A stretch of 64,000 bases of DNA from Roseimicrobium sp. ORNL1 (GTDB lineage: Bacteria > Verrucomicrobiota > Verrucomicrobiia > Verrucomicrobiales > Verrucomicrobiaceae). A program made the position numbers and the translations under genes. The notes under the pieces were generated by a model. The model saw only the letters and a list, made by a program, of their open reading frames with translations, was not told the origin of the DNA and searched no databases. Location of the stretch: NCBI RefSeq assembly GCF_011044495.1, contig NZ_CP049143.1, forward strand, positions 2,480,001-2,544,000, given 5' to 3'. Shown one piece after another: positions 17,143-26,625 of this stretch (position 1 is the stretch's first letter; each line of letters opens with the position of its first letter).

Positions 17143-17499
17143 TTAATTATTATCATCATCGTCGTCGTCATCGTCCACGACCACGCGTTGGATCACGCGG
17201 CGTTCGCCCATGGGGGCGTAGTGCACGGTGGCAGGGATGCCCACGCGGATGCGGGTCTGCACCTGCTCAGGGGTCAGCACGACGCCGCTGCGGGTCACGT
17301 ACGAGACGCTGTCACCATAGCTGTAGGTCACCGGGCCGTTGGGTTCCGTCAGGATGAAGGAAGAGCCAGGGGTGTAGGCATTGATGGTGCCGGTGCCCGT
17401 GCTGTAGGTGGTGGTGGTGGTCGACACGGTCCGGTCATCGGCAAAGGCGCCGGCGGCAGTGAATGCAGCGCAGACCAGTGTCAGCAGTATTGTTTTCAT
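17143..17499 (-). CDS. Exported Thr-rich small protein, paralogue 2, with poly-Asp tail
   Basis: The 118-residue product has a signal peptide (MKTILLTLVCAAFTAAGAFA), a Thr run (VSTTTTTYSTGTG) and the same beta-rich domain as the products at 12925-13251 and 17880-18209. It differs by ending in eight Asp and two Asn (DDDDDDDDNN), encoded by a GAT/GAC repeat, which could bind divalent cations or vary in length by slippage. It has its own terminator. Function unknown. Confidence 0.78.
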   Translation of the reverse strand: MKTILLTLVCAAFTAAGAFADDRTVSTTTTTYSTGTGTINAYTPGSSFILTEPNGPVTYSYGDSVSYVTRSGVVLTPEQVQTRIRVGIPATVHYAPMGERRVIQRVVVDDDDDDDDNN

Positions 17500-17800
17500 T
17501 GGGGTTTGGGGTGTTTGGGTTTGTTTGTTGCAATGAGTCTGCGGAGACAGAGGTTGCTGCTTTGGCAGACTCTAAGGGTTCGCCCTCGCGCCGGATAACG
17601 GATGGCTTTGAATGGCGCGAAGGGTTTTTGTTTTTCCAGAGTCTTGCGGGCGGATTGCACGATCGCGAGGACGATTCGGTTCTCCTTTGATGATGCGTGC
17701 TTCTTCCCGGGGATCGCGTGTCACCTCAGGTGTGTGCGTAGAGCTTTCCGCAAAGGGGCGGGCAGGATAACTTGTATTTCAAATGTCCCTTCCCCGTTCT
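17500..17800. other. Intergenic region between Thr-rich paralogues 2 and 3
   Basis: No gene is supported. It should contain the minus-strand promoter of paralogue 2 just above 17499. Confidence 0.5.
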
Positions 17801-17838
17801 AAAAAAACTTCGCCGCGATATTTGCACATCGCGGCGAG
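17801..17838 (-). terminator. Rho-independent terminator of Thr-rich paralogue 3
   Basis: The minus-strand stem TCGCCGCGAT/ATCGCGGCGA has an 8-nt loop and is followed by a T run (A-tract at 17801-17807 on the plus strand). Confidence 0.9.
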
Positions 17839-17879
17839 GTCTGAGTCTGAGTTTGGTTCTTCAGGGAAGAAGGAGATGA

Positions 17880-18209
17880 TCAATCATCCACTTCGACTTT
17901 GGTGATGGTCTTGCTCTCACCGGCAGGCGTGTAGTACACGCGGGCAGGCACGCCCACCTTGATGCGGGTCTTCACCTGGTCTTCCGTGAGCACGGTGCCG
18001 CTCTTCGTCACGTAGGTGACTTTCTCACCATACTTGTAGGTCACCGGACCGGATTCTTCCTTCAAGACGAAGGCGGAGCCAGGGGTGTACTCGGTGATGG
18101 TGCCACTGCCATACGTCGTCGTGGTGGTGGTCGTGGTCTTCTTGTCATCCGCGGAGGCGGTCACGATGGAGAATGCAACGCATGCCAGGGTCAGGAGGAT
18201 GGTCTTCAT
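17880..18209 (-). CDS. Exported Thr-rich small protein, paralogue 3
   Basis: The 109-residue product has a signal peptide (MKTILLTLACVAFSIVTASA), the Thr run (KTTTTTTTTYGSGTITEY) and the shared beta-rich domain (VTYKYGEKVTYVTKSGTV to ARVYYTPAGES). It is closer to paralogue 1 than to paralogue 2 and has no Asp tail. It is on the same strand as paralogue 2 but each has its own terminator, so they are probably separate transcripts. Function unknown. Confidence 0.8.
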   Translation of the reverse strand: MKTILLTLACVAFSIVTASADDKKTTTTTTTTYGSGTITEYTPGSAFVLKEESGPVTYKYGEKVTYVTKSGTVLTEDQVKTRIKVGVPARVYYTPAGESKTITKVEVDD

Positions 18210-18623
18210 GGGTAGTTCCTATTGGATGGATCGTTTCGGTTTTGTTTTTTTGCACTGCCTCGCGCAATGTTGTTTTGCGTGGTGCAGATGTCCCGAAATC
18301 GTGAGGTCTTCATCAGGTGGATGGATGAATTTGCTTTGCGTTGCAGGAAATTTTCATGTCATGCGATGTGCACGGGAAGTTGTGTGTATAAGACTGATAA
18401 TGTGCAGGGGAGTGCTGCGAAGGGGTGAAAAATGCATGAGGGTGAGCCCTGAAAAAACAGTAGGGGATGAGTGAAAAAATGGAGTGTGTGAGTAATGCCA
18501 GGATTGTGATGGGGTATGGTATATCATGAAGTATCCGTTTATGATTCTGGCGGGGCATGTCTCTGCTGCTTTGTTGTCGCAGAGTACGTGTGCGTCAGAC
18601 AAGAACTGAAGGACGCTATCGGC
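18210..18623. other. Intergenic region, nothing recognised
   Basis: No supportable gene. The sequence is rich in G and T on the plus strand and less GC-rich than its surroundings, with only short frames. It should hold the promoter of paralogue 3. Confidence 0.5.
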
Positions 18624-18966
18624 ACGTCTCGTGATGTGTCCGACGCGACTCCCCCAGGAGCTTTCGTGTACGGATGCCACCTTGCGCGAAGCGCCTTGGA
18701 GTGCGTGTGCGAAGCACCGCTTTGGTGGGAAGCTTCGAGGTGCGGAGCCTCACACAGGCACATTCACGCTGGGTTGTTTCGAATCACAAACACGCATCGA
18801 TCCGCAGTCTTCGTTTGTAGTCATGGATAGATCCTGCGTCATCCACCTCGCGACGTTGCCTCCCAAGGCGGTGCTTCGCACACGCACTCCAAGGCGCTGC
18901 GCGCAAGGTGGCACGCTCCCACGTCGTATCCTCACCGCGAGGGTCGTTCAGATCACGAGACGTTTC
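18624..18966. repeat. MITE-like element, copy C
   Basis: Ends are ACGTCTCGTGA (18624) and TCACGAGACGTTTC (to 18966), 343 bp in all. Inner arms lie at about 18676-18730 and 18862-18916. The middle carries a motif (TCATGGATAGATCCTG) shared in the same orientation with copy A and inverted in copy F. Confidence 0.9.
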
Positions 18967-19087
18967 TTTTTTTCGTCTCTAGGTTGTCCTGATGCACATA
19001 CGCGCAGCGGGACGAGACTTTCCCAAAGGCTGGCTGCCTCCTGATTCGAGGACGAGCAGGAGAAGCAGGACGACGAACAGAGCAAGC

Positions 19088-20155
19088 TTACGCTGCCACG
19101 AGGACGTCGTCTTCTTCGGTGGCGCCGGCAGGGGCAGGGGAGTCTGCAGGATGCGTGTCGCGCGAGTTGGCGGCGAGATGTGCGGCGGCGATGTCTTCCA
19201 GTTCGGTGATGCTACTCACGTGGCAGAACTTGGCGCGCAGGTGCTTCCCACCAGGCAGACCGGCGGTGTAGGTCATCAGGCGGTTGCGCATGGAGCGCAT
19301 GGCGCTGATTTCATCCTTGTGGCGATTGCTCACGAGCGCGAGGCGCGTGTGGCGCAGCATGAACTCAAATCGCTGCTCCATGGTGACAGGGTGCAGGTGC
19401 TCGCCTGTTTCCAGATAATGCTTCGCCTCGCGGAAGATCCAGGGATTTCCCATGGCGGCGCGGCCAATCATGACGCCACTGACCTTGGTCTGGCGGCGGT
19501 GCCTTTCTACATCATATCCGCTGGAGATGTCGCCATTGCCAATGACGGGAATCTTCACTGCTTCCGCGCACATCCCGATGACGTCCCAGTTAGCCAAACC
19601 AGTGTAACCCTGGGCACGGGTGCGACCGTGGATGGCGATGGCCTGGATGCCGGCATCTTCCAGACGGCGGCAGACATCAAGCGCGTTGATGTTCTCCGAA
19701 TCCCAGCCGATGCGCATCTTCGCGGTCACGGGCACGGGGGAGGCTTTCACCAGCTCGGTGGCCACACTGGTGAGGAGCGGGCAGTCTTTCAGCAGCGATG
19801 AGCCGCCGTTCTTCGCGACGACCTTGTTCACCGGGCAGCCGAAATTGATATCGATGAAATCAGGGCGTTTCCAGTCGGCGATCTTGCGGGCGGCTTCGCC
19901 CATGCGCTTGCCGTCCGCGCCGAAGAGTTGCACGCCGAGCGGGCGCTGCGGTTCATCGAAGTCCACATACTTCCGCGTGCGCTCGTCCGCCTGCATGATG
20001 CCTTCAGCGGAAACGAACTCGGTGACCGTGACATCCGCACCGAGTTCTTTGCATAGACCACGGAAGACCGTATCCGTGACTCCCGCCATGGGGGCGAGGT
20101 ACAGAGGGAAACGATCAGGCTGGAGCCACGGGAGCATCCGGCTACCATGCCTCAA
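19088..20155 (-). CDS. dusB: tRNA-dihydrouridine synthase
   Basis: The 355-residue flavoprotein reduces specific uridines in the tRNA D-loop using FMN and NADPH. Signatures in order: LAPMAGVTDTVFR (FMN-binding N terminus), FGCPVNKV with catalytic Cys107, TAKMRIGWD, AIHGRTRAQGYTG, VIGNGDISS and MIGRAAMGNPWIF (phosphate binding). These fit the DusB subfamily. The C-terminal 30 residues are a low-complexity extension beyond the normal fold. Met7 (20137) is also a plausible start and gives the more usual N-terminal length. It is divergent from the lipoprotein gene. Confidence 0.92.
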   Translation of the reverse strand: MRHGSRMLPWLQPDRFPLYLAPMAGVTDTVFRGLCKELGADVTVTEFVSAEGIMQADERTRKYVDFDEPQRPLGVQLFGADGKRMGEAARKIADWKRPDFIDINFGCPVNKVVAKNGGSSLLKDCPLLTSVATELVKASPVPVTAKMRIGWDSENINALDVCRRLEDAGIQAIAIHGRTRAQGYTGLANWDVIGMCAEAVKIPVIGNGDISSGYDVERHRRQTKVSGVMIGRAAMGNPWIFREAKHYLETGEHLHPVTMEQRFEFMLRHTRLALVSNRHKDEISAMRSMRNRLMTYTAGLPGGKHLRAKFCHVSSITELEDIAAAHLAANSRDTHPADSPAPAGATEEDDVLVAA

Positions 20156-20248
20156 ATGGGGCAGATCGCAAGGTTGGGCTAATGATTAGCAAAACTTGAA
20201 GGAGATGTGTATTGCTTTGTGCAAGAGGGGCTGACAAACTGAGAGCCT

Positions 20249-20716
20249 ATGAAACTTCACCATTTTGCCATCATCGCATTGCTAGCCGCCGGCATGACTG
20301 CGTGCGAACAACAAAAGCCCCAGGCTGAAAAGGCCGGGGAAACGCTGAAGAAAGAATCCGCCAAGGCTTCGGATGAAGCGAAGAAGGCTGTCGACAAGGC
20401 TGTGGAAGCCACGAAGGAAGCCGGGGCCGCCACCAAGGATGCAGCGGCGAAGAAGCTGGAAGAGGTCAAGGACGCGGCTGGCAAGGCCGTGGACGCCGCC
20501 AAGGTGGAAGCTGAGAAGGCCGCCGCCGAAGCGAAGAAAGCTGCCGCGGATCTGGCTGACGAAGCCAAGAAGAAGGCTGAAGAAGCCGCTGCCAAGTTGA
20601 AGGAATCCGTGAGCCCGACTCCGGCTCCTCCGGCTCCGGCTCCTGCCCCTGAAGCCGCCCCGGCTCCTACGCCAGCACCTCCGGCCCCTGCTCCCGCACC
20701 TGCCCCGCAGAACTAA
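20249..20716 (+). CDS. Ala/Lys-rich lipoprotein with Pro-Ala tail
   Basis: The 155-residue product has a lipoprotein signal peptide ending LLAAGMTAC (lipidated Cys19). It is followed by about 95 residues of amphipathic helix rich in Ala, Lys and Glu with 11-residue-like periodicity (EAKKAVDKAVEATKEA), like LEA or apolipoprotein helices. The tail is Pro/Ala-rich (about 122-155). It is probably a periplasmic, outer-membrane-attached spacer or stress protein. Low complexity makes relatives hard to identify; the lipobox is the firm part. Confidence 0.75.
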   Translation: MKLHHFAIIALLAAGMTACEQQKPQAEKAGETLKKESAKASDEAKKAVDKAVEATKEAGAATKDAAAKKLEEVKDAAGKAVDAAKVEAEKAAAEAKKAAADLADEAKKKAEEAAAKLKESVSPTPAPPAPAPAPEAAPAPTPAPPAPAPAPAPQN

Positions 20717-20770
20717 GCAGAGCAGCGGAAGGGCAGATGACCTTTCCGGCAAGATTCCAAATACAGAAGA

Positions 20771-20799
20771 AGCGCTGGGCGGAAGTCCGGCGCTTTTTT
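20771..20799 (+). terminator. Rho-independent terminator of the lipoprotein gene
   Basis: The stem AGCGCTGGG/TCCGGCGCT (with G-T pairs) is followed by six T residues, 55 bases past the stop. Confidence 0.85.
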
Positions 20800-20940
20800 G
20801 TTGGGGTGTGAACTACCAGGTCGCGAGCCAATGAACTGGTGGGGAGCCGCGGCGTCACCAAGGCCGTCGAAACGAATCCCCACTGGAGCCCTTGAGGCAC
20901 CATTCGCTCAGAATGTTAGCGTCTCTCCACACAAAGGGGA

Positions 20941-21080
20941 CGGTAGGGATGCGCTCCTGCGCGTCCGTAGATAGCGGGCGGAGGTGGAGCGAGATGCCAC
21001 AGGTGAGGCCGTTTGGAGTCGCAGCTTCGCACCGCCTCCGCCCACTATTTTCGGACGCGCAGGAGCGCATCCCTACCGCC
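20941..21080. repeat. Inverted repeat pair, about 47-bp arms
   Basis: Arms at 20941-20987 and 21034-21080 are near-perfect mirror images (CGGTAGGGATGCGCTCCTGC and complement, then a second block GGGCGGAGG), with a 46-base spacer. No gene is supported between 20717 and 21404. Confidence 0.85.
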
Positions 21081-21404
21081 TCCTTAGTAGAAGGACGTTT
21101 GCCTTGGAGGGAGTGGTTCGCGGCATTGCTTCGACTGTGCATCGGCATCCCTGCCCCGGCGGCTGGATTGCAGATGGGTAGTCACGGAGGCCAAGTCATA
21201 CCGGAGCGACGAACCGCATGCCATCAGGGAAAGGGTTCCGCCACGTCAGAGAAATGCTCATCCCTGTGACGCGCACGTTGTCTCAAAGCCGTGATTTCAG
21301 CACAGGCGTTTTGCGCGAAATCGATCGCAAATATTCCCGCGGATCGCTTACATCTTGCGAATAATCATCGAGTTTCGATAAGCTTATATAAGAAGGAGAA
21401 AGCC

Positions 21405-22253
21405 ATGAGCATGATGATGTCGAACGCCGACAAGATGGCCACGCTGGAGCACCAGCCGGGCATTGAGGATCGTGCGGCAGCACGGCAGCATCAGCAGGAT
21501 TTCTTTCGCCAGATGGGAACGGGACAGGAGCTGCGTGCCCTGATGGACCATCTCGATGGCGTGACCTTCTTCATGAAGGACCTGAGTGGAAGATTCGTCG
21601 CGTTGGGAGAGGGGCCGAGGCGCAGGTTTGATCATGGCACGGAGGAGCAGAATCTGGGACGCACGGATCACGACTTGTATCCGCCGCACATTGCAGACCG
21701 CATTCGTGAGGATGATCGCATGGTCATCGAGTCGGATTCTCCCATGCTCAATATCGTGGAGCTCCTCGTGAATCCCGGGAACAAGGCGGTGGAGTGGTAT
21801 GTGACCAACAAGTTTCCCGTGCACGACAGCGAAGGCAGGGTCATCGGCGTGATGGGTACCGTGCAGCTCTATGAGGGCGGCAGGAGGAAACTCCTGGAAG
21901 GCACGCGGCTGGATGATGTGGTGGAATACATCAAGAACAATCCCGCAGGCAACTACACAGTGGAGGACCTGGCGCGCAAGGCGGCCATGTCCGAGCGGCA
22001 ACTGGAGCGCCGCTTCCGCGAGATACTCGGCATGACGCCGAAGGAGTTCATCACGCAGAACCGCATGAAGCTCGCGTGTGAGTCGCTCGCGCACTCGGCG
22101 AAGCCGATTGTGGATGTGGCGCTTGAGTGCGGCTTCAGCGAGCAGAGTGCATTTGCCACGCAATTCCGTCGTGCCATCGGCACTTCACCACTCAAATACC
22201 GCCAGCGTTATCTGATGGAAGCGCAGGGACGGAAGATGGATGGAGAAAACTAA
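21405..22253 (+). CDS. PAS-domain AraC-family transcriptional regulator
   Basis: The start at 21405 follows AAGGAG with good spacing. The 282-residue protein has an N-terminal PAS-like sensor domain (about 40-165; GVTFFMKDLSGRFVALG and FPVHDSEGRVIGVMGTVQ). A C-terminal AraC double helix-turn-helix follows (about 180-275; YTVEDLARKAAMSERQLERR and DVALECGFSEQSAFATQFR). It should bind DNA in response to a small ligand or cofactor sensed by the PAS domain. Targets are not evident. The next genes (Verru_Chthon cassette) lie 412 bases downstream on the same strand, but a long gap argues against an operon. Confidence 0.88.
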   Translation: MSMMMSNADKMATLEHQPGIEDRAAARQHQQDFFRQMGTGQELRALMDHLDGVTFFMKDLSGRFVALGEGPRRRFDHGTEEQNLGRTDHDLYPPHIADRIREDDRMVIESDSPMLNIVELLVNPGNKAVEWYVTNKFPVHDSEGRVIGVMGTVQLYEGGRRKLLEGTRLDDVVEYIKNNPAGNYTVEDLARKAAMSERQLERRFREILGMTPKEFITQNRMKLACESLAHSAKPIVDVALECGFSEQSAFATQFRRAIGTSPLKYRQRYLMEAQGRKMDGEN

Positions 22254-22665
22254 TGTGTCGGAAAGTTTAAAAAAAGCGTCGGGTGGGATCAAGACCCTAA
22301 AGGGCACTTTCCGGTAGGCTTTGGTCAGATTTGGCGCAGTCCATATCGAAAACCCCCACCCCCCAACTTCAGTGAAGCCAAACAAAAACTCCACTTTTCC
22401 CTGCATGTGGGCGTGCCGCTCAGGCACGCGTGGCACGAGTGACTAGGTGCACGTCATCGTTATCACGGAGCGAAAAATATCCTCCGTGCACGATGCCACC
22501 ATCGATACGCTACCCACACAGCCACCAGCAAAAGGGCCGGCGTATATTTTAAGGAGAATTGAGTCCCGGGGACAGTTCATCTGTCTATATCCAGAAATAC
22601 CAAGTACCATCATTGTATATCCAACGGCTGACCAGCCGGCTTCCTGACATCCCCCAAATCCCCCC
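22254..22665. other. Intergenic region before the Verru_Chthon cassette
   Basis: No gene is supported. A perfect hairpin (GCGTGCC/GGCACGC, about 22411-22431) lacks a T run. A stretch around 22590-22625 is AT-rich and probably holds the cassette promoter. Confidence 0.5.
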
Positions 22666-25600
22666 ATGAGAACCCTCCCCCCAAGTCAAAGGGGTTCTGC
22701 ACTCGTCATTGTTCTGGGAATGTTGTCGCTGCTCGTCGCGCTGATCATCGCGTTCCTCGCGATGGTTCGTACGGAGAGAACAGGCGCAGGTATATTCGCA
22801 GAAAGTGTCGAGGTAAGGAACCTGTCCAGCATGCCCGTGAGTCTTGTCATCTCGCAGATGCGCAAGGCAACGGAAAATAACGCACCGCGCGACGGATCCA
22901 AGTTCTTCAAGACTTGGGCTTCGCAGCCGGGCATGATCCGGCAATACGGTGTGGAGCCTGATGACAGCGGTGTGCGCAGCAAGCCGGTGGCGCTGTACAA
23001 GCTCTATTCGGATGATCGCATGGTGGTGTCCAGGGCGGGCGCTACGGCTTCCTCCAATGGTCTTGGTGCCGCAGAAGTGACGGCTGCCATGCAGGAGGAC
23101 ACAGGTGATCTCAGCAGCTGGGACAAGAAGCCGGGGATGTTTGTGGACTTGAATGAACCCGTGGCTGTGCCGGGCGCCACGCCCACCATGAAGTTTCCCA
23201 TCGTGGATCCGCGCGCTGCGATCGGTGGCACCAGCTACCGTGCTGTGGATGGCTTTGAGTTTGTATCTGGTCCTGGAGTGAAATATCCCAAGGCGGCCTC
23301 AGTCGCCGGCACGCTGATGCCGGGGAGTCGCGATGATCTTGCCGCACGCCTGCCGATGCCGGTGCGCTGGATGTATGTGCTGAAGGATGGATCGATGGCC
23401 ACGCCCAGCACTGCGGACTCTACCAAGGCGAACTTCACGGCGGCCGATGGCGCGGCCGTGCCGACCGCGGAGAATCCCATCGTGGGCCGCATTGCTTTCT
23501 GGACGGATGACGACACGGCGAAGATCAATATCAATACGGCAGCTGAGGGATCGCATTGGGATGTACCCGTCGCCACCAGCCAGACGGAAAAGGACTATGC
23601 GTCGAAGATGCCGGCACAGGGTGAGTACAGCAGGTATCCGGGCCATCCGGCGACCACCAGTCTGAGCACGGTGTTCCAGGCATTCAGCATGGACTACTTT
23701 GTGGACCCCACGCTGAAGCCGGACGCGATGGTATTCGAGCGTCTGCATAAGCTCTCTCCGCGCACGCCGTGGGGAGGCAGCAAGGCGGGCACGCAAACCC
23801 CCGGCACGGGCAAAGAAGGACTGGCACCCAAGAACGAGCGTCTCTATGCGAGCGTGGATGAGATGTTCTTTGATCCGAACCGCGACCTGACAAACTCCGC
23901 GCTCACCGGAAATGCACTCGACCTGGGCCGCTTCTTCCTCACGGCGCACAGCCGTGCACCGGAGATGAACCTCTTCGGCAAGCCGCGCATCAGCCTCTGG
24001 CCCCAATCGGGAGACGTGAAGGATCGCAATCCCAAGGACAAGCTGCTGGCCTTCCTGAGTGAGACCACGGGTGCCGGTGACCGGCAGTGGTACTGGATGC
24101 GCGAGAAGAACTGGAAGGAAGGAGACCCCGGCTCCTCACAGAGCCTGCAGGCAGACTATCCCGGCACGAAGCGGAATAACGCCATGTTCGAATCTTATTT
24201 CAGATACCTCGCTGGTGAAGGCGGCTATTTTGTGCCGGGCTTCGGCAACAAGACGCTGGCCACGAAGTATGGCGGTTCAAAGCGCGACCAGATTGGCGCG
24301 GAGGCCTTTGACCTGCTGCGCTGGGGTGTGAACAGCTACAGTTCCATTTCCAATGATGGCTGGCCCACCTACACGTACCTGCCGGACCGCATCAATGGAA
24401 ACAAGGGCCAGTCCTCCGCGGTGCCTCTGTTGTTTAAGAATAACAGTATGATCTTCGGGCGTGGCTTTGGCCGCTGGCCGACGGTGACAGAGGCGGTGAT
24501 CGTATTCGCCCGTGTGAAGGAGGGGGCGAAGGAGATGGTACAGGCCTACATCCTCCTGGAGACTTTTGTGCCTTCGAGCGGACCGCCGAGCATGACTCCG
24601 AATATCGTCTACCGCATCACCGGCATGAACAACTTCAAGGTTGGCTTCGGAACGGAGACACCCAAGCCGATGGGCTTTTCAGGTCAGATGGATAACGTGT
24701 GCTCCACCACGGAGGGGGCCTTTGGCATGCTGGCCTGCGGCAATACGCCCTTCACCGGCCTGGGCAACCAACTCGCGAATGGCGACAAAGCAAAGGTGCC
24801 CGCGCCTGGCGTCGGTGGCGATATCGCGGTGTATCCATTTGTCACACCTCCTATGGAAATCCCAGCCGGAGCCACCGAGTTCCAGTTCAAGGGTGGCGAC
24901 TTCACCATTCAGACGCTGCCGGGCTGGAAGCTGCCTGCCACCGAAGTGATACAGACCATCCGCATGAGCCTGCCGGATGTGAAGCTCAAGGTGCCGCGCA
25001 TGAACGCCACCTACCAGACGGTGGCTTCGCGCTTCCTCAAGGACGCCACGCGCTATGAGGCCAAGCTCATTGTGGACGGTGACACGGTGCGCTCCGTGGA
25101 GGCGGATGTGAATGCCGCCCCGAAAGGCGACCTGCGCCTGTATGCGCTGATGTCGGAAGTGCCGAAGGAATGGTTCACCGTGCACCCGGAGTATGCGACC
25201 ACCTCGGTGGAGAGAAGGCAGTTCCTCCGCACGGACTTCACGGCGAGCAATGGACAGTTTGGCCCGTATAGTGGTGCGCTGCCCACCCTGCAGAACTGGG
25301 GCGAGCAGAGCGGACGCCAGTCGAATCACAATACTGCGGGCACTCTGGTGAAGGGATTCATCTATGCGCGCGGTTGTCCTCCGGCAGTACCGCGCGGGCT
25401 GGATGGCGCCTTCTTGAATGTGGCCTCCGGCTCCGGCACTGACTTGCGTCCCGGTGACTGGGATAATGGCGTGGGCATCATCGCGGATGGTCCCTATGTG
25501 CGGAAGCCTGATGAAGGAAACTCCAGCACGAATGGAGACACGTACCTGAGCCGCCACTTCTTTGACAAGGAAACGGGCGCGACGTATTCGCCGAACCGCC

Positions 25601-26625
25601 AGATTGCCTCGGCGGTGCAGTTTGGTTCGCTGCCCACGGGCCTGGATATCAAGAGCGTGACCACTGCGGGCTCGGTGAGGCCGTGGCAGACGCTGCTCTT
25701 CTGTCCGAACCCGCCCTCGCGCAGCTCCAAGGCGCTGGAGGAACCCGATGCGAAGGATCACCCGGGCTTCGGCGCGCCGCGTGATCACCTGCTGCTGGAT
25801 CTCTTCTGGATGCCCATCACGGAGCCTTATGCCATCAGCGAGCCGCTCTCCACGGCAGGCAAGATCAACCTGAATACGCAGATTGTGCCCTTCACGAATA
25901 TCGAGCGCTCCACCGGTGTGCGGGCGGTGCTGAAGTCTGCGCGTGTGACCGCCATCACTCCGGACTCTGCCGGTGGCCCTGGCACGGCAGTGGATACCTC
26001 GAGCGGTGGCTCCGGCCGCCCGTATGTGAAGACGGGTGCGGACGTCTACAAGCAGAGCGATGCCGGTACCACGCACAAGAATGAGCTGCGCTATGCCGTG
26101 AATGCGGATGCGACCATGTCCGGCATACGTGAGCGCTTCAACAAATGGGACATCTATCGCAGTGCGAGCGAGATTTGTGAAATCTTCCTCGTGCCGAAGC
26201 GCCTGCAGGGCAAGAGCTACGGCACTGCGAAGGAGCCCCCCACGGAGTACAAGGACATGATGGAGTGGTGGAATGGCAGTCTCACCGACCTCACCCGTGT
26301 GGATGCCATGGAACTGACCGGGGATAACTCGCGCGAGATGCCGTACAACCATATCTATCCGCGGCTGACCACGCAGTCGAATACCTACACGGTGCATTAC
26401 CGTGTACAGACACTGAAGAAGGCGCGCTCCAATGCGCCGGATACGTGGGAGGAAGGGAAGGATACCGTGCTTTCCGAGTTCCGCGGATCCACCACCCTGG
26501 AGCGCTATCTCGACCCCAACGACAAGGAGATGGGGCCAGCCCAGATCGGCAGCGGCACCTTCAACATCTCGTGGGATACGTTTTACCGCATCCGCATCAT
26601 CCAGAGAAACCAGTTCGTGCCATGA
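22666..26625 (+). CDS. Verru_Chthon cassette protein A
   Basis: The very large (1319 residues) first gene of the cassette. The N terminus RGSALVIVLGMLSLLVALII resembles GspK/PilX minor pseudopilins: one membrane helix with a short basic leader. The rest is a long extracytoplasmic region with motifs such as AKININTAAEG and GKINLNTQIVPFTNIER that recall the GspK-type INLNTA segment, here present twice. The stop overlaps the next start (ATGA). Position and family are specific to Verrucomicrobiota cassettes. The role is unknown but the GspK-like architecture suggests a tip component of a pseudopilus. Confidence 0.9.
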   Translation: MRTLPPSQRGSALVIVLGMLSLLVALIIAFLAMVRTERTGAGIFAESVEVRNLSSMPVSLVISQMRKATENNAPRDGSKFFKTWASQPGMIRQYGVEPDDSGVRSKPVALYKLYSDDRMVVSRAGATASSNGLGAAEVTAAMQEDTGDLSSWDKKPGMFVDLNEPVAVPGATPTMKFPIVDPRAAIGGTSYRAVDGFEFVSGPGVKYPKAASVAGTLMPGSRDDLAARLPMPVRWMYVLKDGSMATPSTADSTKANFTAADGAAVPTAENPIVGRIAFWTDDDTAKININTAAEGSHWDVPVATSQTEKDYASKMPAQGEYSRYPGHPATTSLSTVFQAFSMDYFVDPTLKPDAMVFERLHKLSPRTPWGGSKAGTQTPGTGKEGLAPKNERLYASVDEMFFDPNRDLTNSALTGNALDLGRFFLTAHSRAPEMNLFGKPRISLWPQSGDVKDRNPKDKLLAFLSETTGAGDRQWYWMREKNWKEGDPGSSQSLQADYPGTKRNNAMFESYFRYLAGEGGYFVPGFGNKTLATKYGGSKRDQIGAEAFDLLRWGVNSYSSISNDGWPTYTYLPDRINGNKGQSSAVPLLFKNNSMIFGRGFGRWPTVTEAVIVFARVKEGAKEMVQAYILLETFVPSSGPPSMTPNIVYRITGMNNFKVGFGTETPKPMGFSGQMDNVCSTTEGAFGMLACGNTPFTGLGNQLANGDKAKVPAPGVGGDIAVYPFVTPPMEIPAGATEFQFKGGDFTIQTLPGWKLPATEVIQTIRMSLPDVKLKVPRMNATYQTVASRFLKDATRYEAKLIVDGDTVRSVEADVNAAPKGDLRLYALMSEVPKEWFTVHPEYATTSVERRQFLRTDFTASNGQFGPYSGALPTLQNWGEQSGRQSNHNTAGTLVKGFIYARGCPPAVPRGLDGAFLNVASGSGTDLRPGDWDNGVGIIADGPYVRKPDEGNSSTNGDTYLSRHFFDKETGATYSPNRQIASAVQFGSLPTGLDIKSVTTAGSVRPWQTLLFCPNPPSRSSKALEEPDAKDHPGFGAPRDHLLLDLFWMPITEPYAISEPLSTAGKINLNTQIVPFTNIERSTGVRAVLKSARVTAITPDSAGGPGTAVDTSSGGSGRPYVKTGADVYKQSDAGTTHKNELRYAVNADATMSGIRERFNKWDIYRSASEICEIFLVPKRLQGKSYGTAKEPPTEYKDMMEWWNGSLTDLTRVDAMELTGDNSREMPYNHIYPRLTTQSNTYTVHYRVQTLKKARSNAPDTWEEGKDTVLSEFRGSTTLERYLDPNDKEMGPAQIGSGTFNISWDTFYRIRIIQRNQFVP

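Noticed and set aside
22411-22431. Terminator after the PAS-AraC gene
   Set aside because: The hairpin is perfect but is not followed by a T run and lies about 160 bases past the stop.
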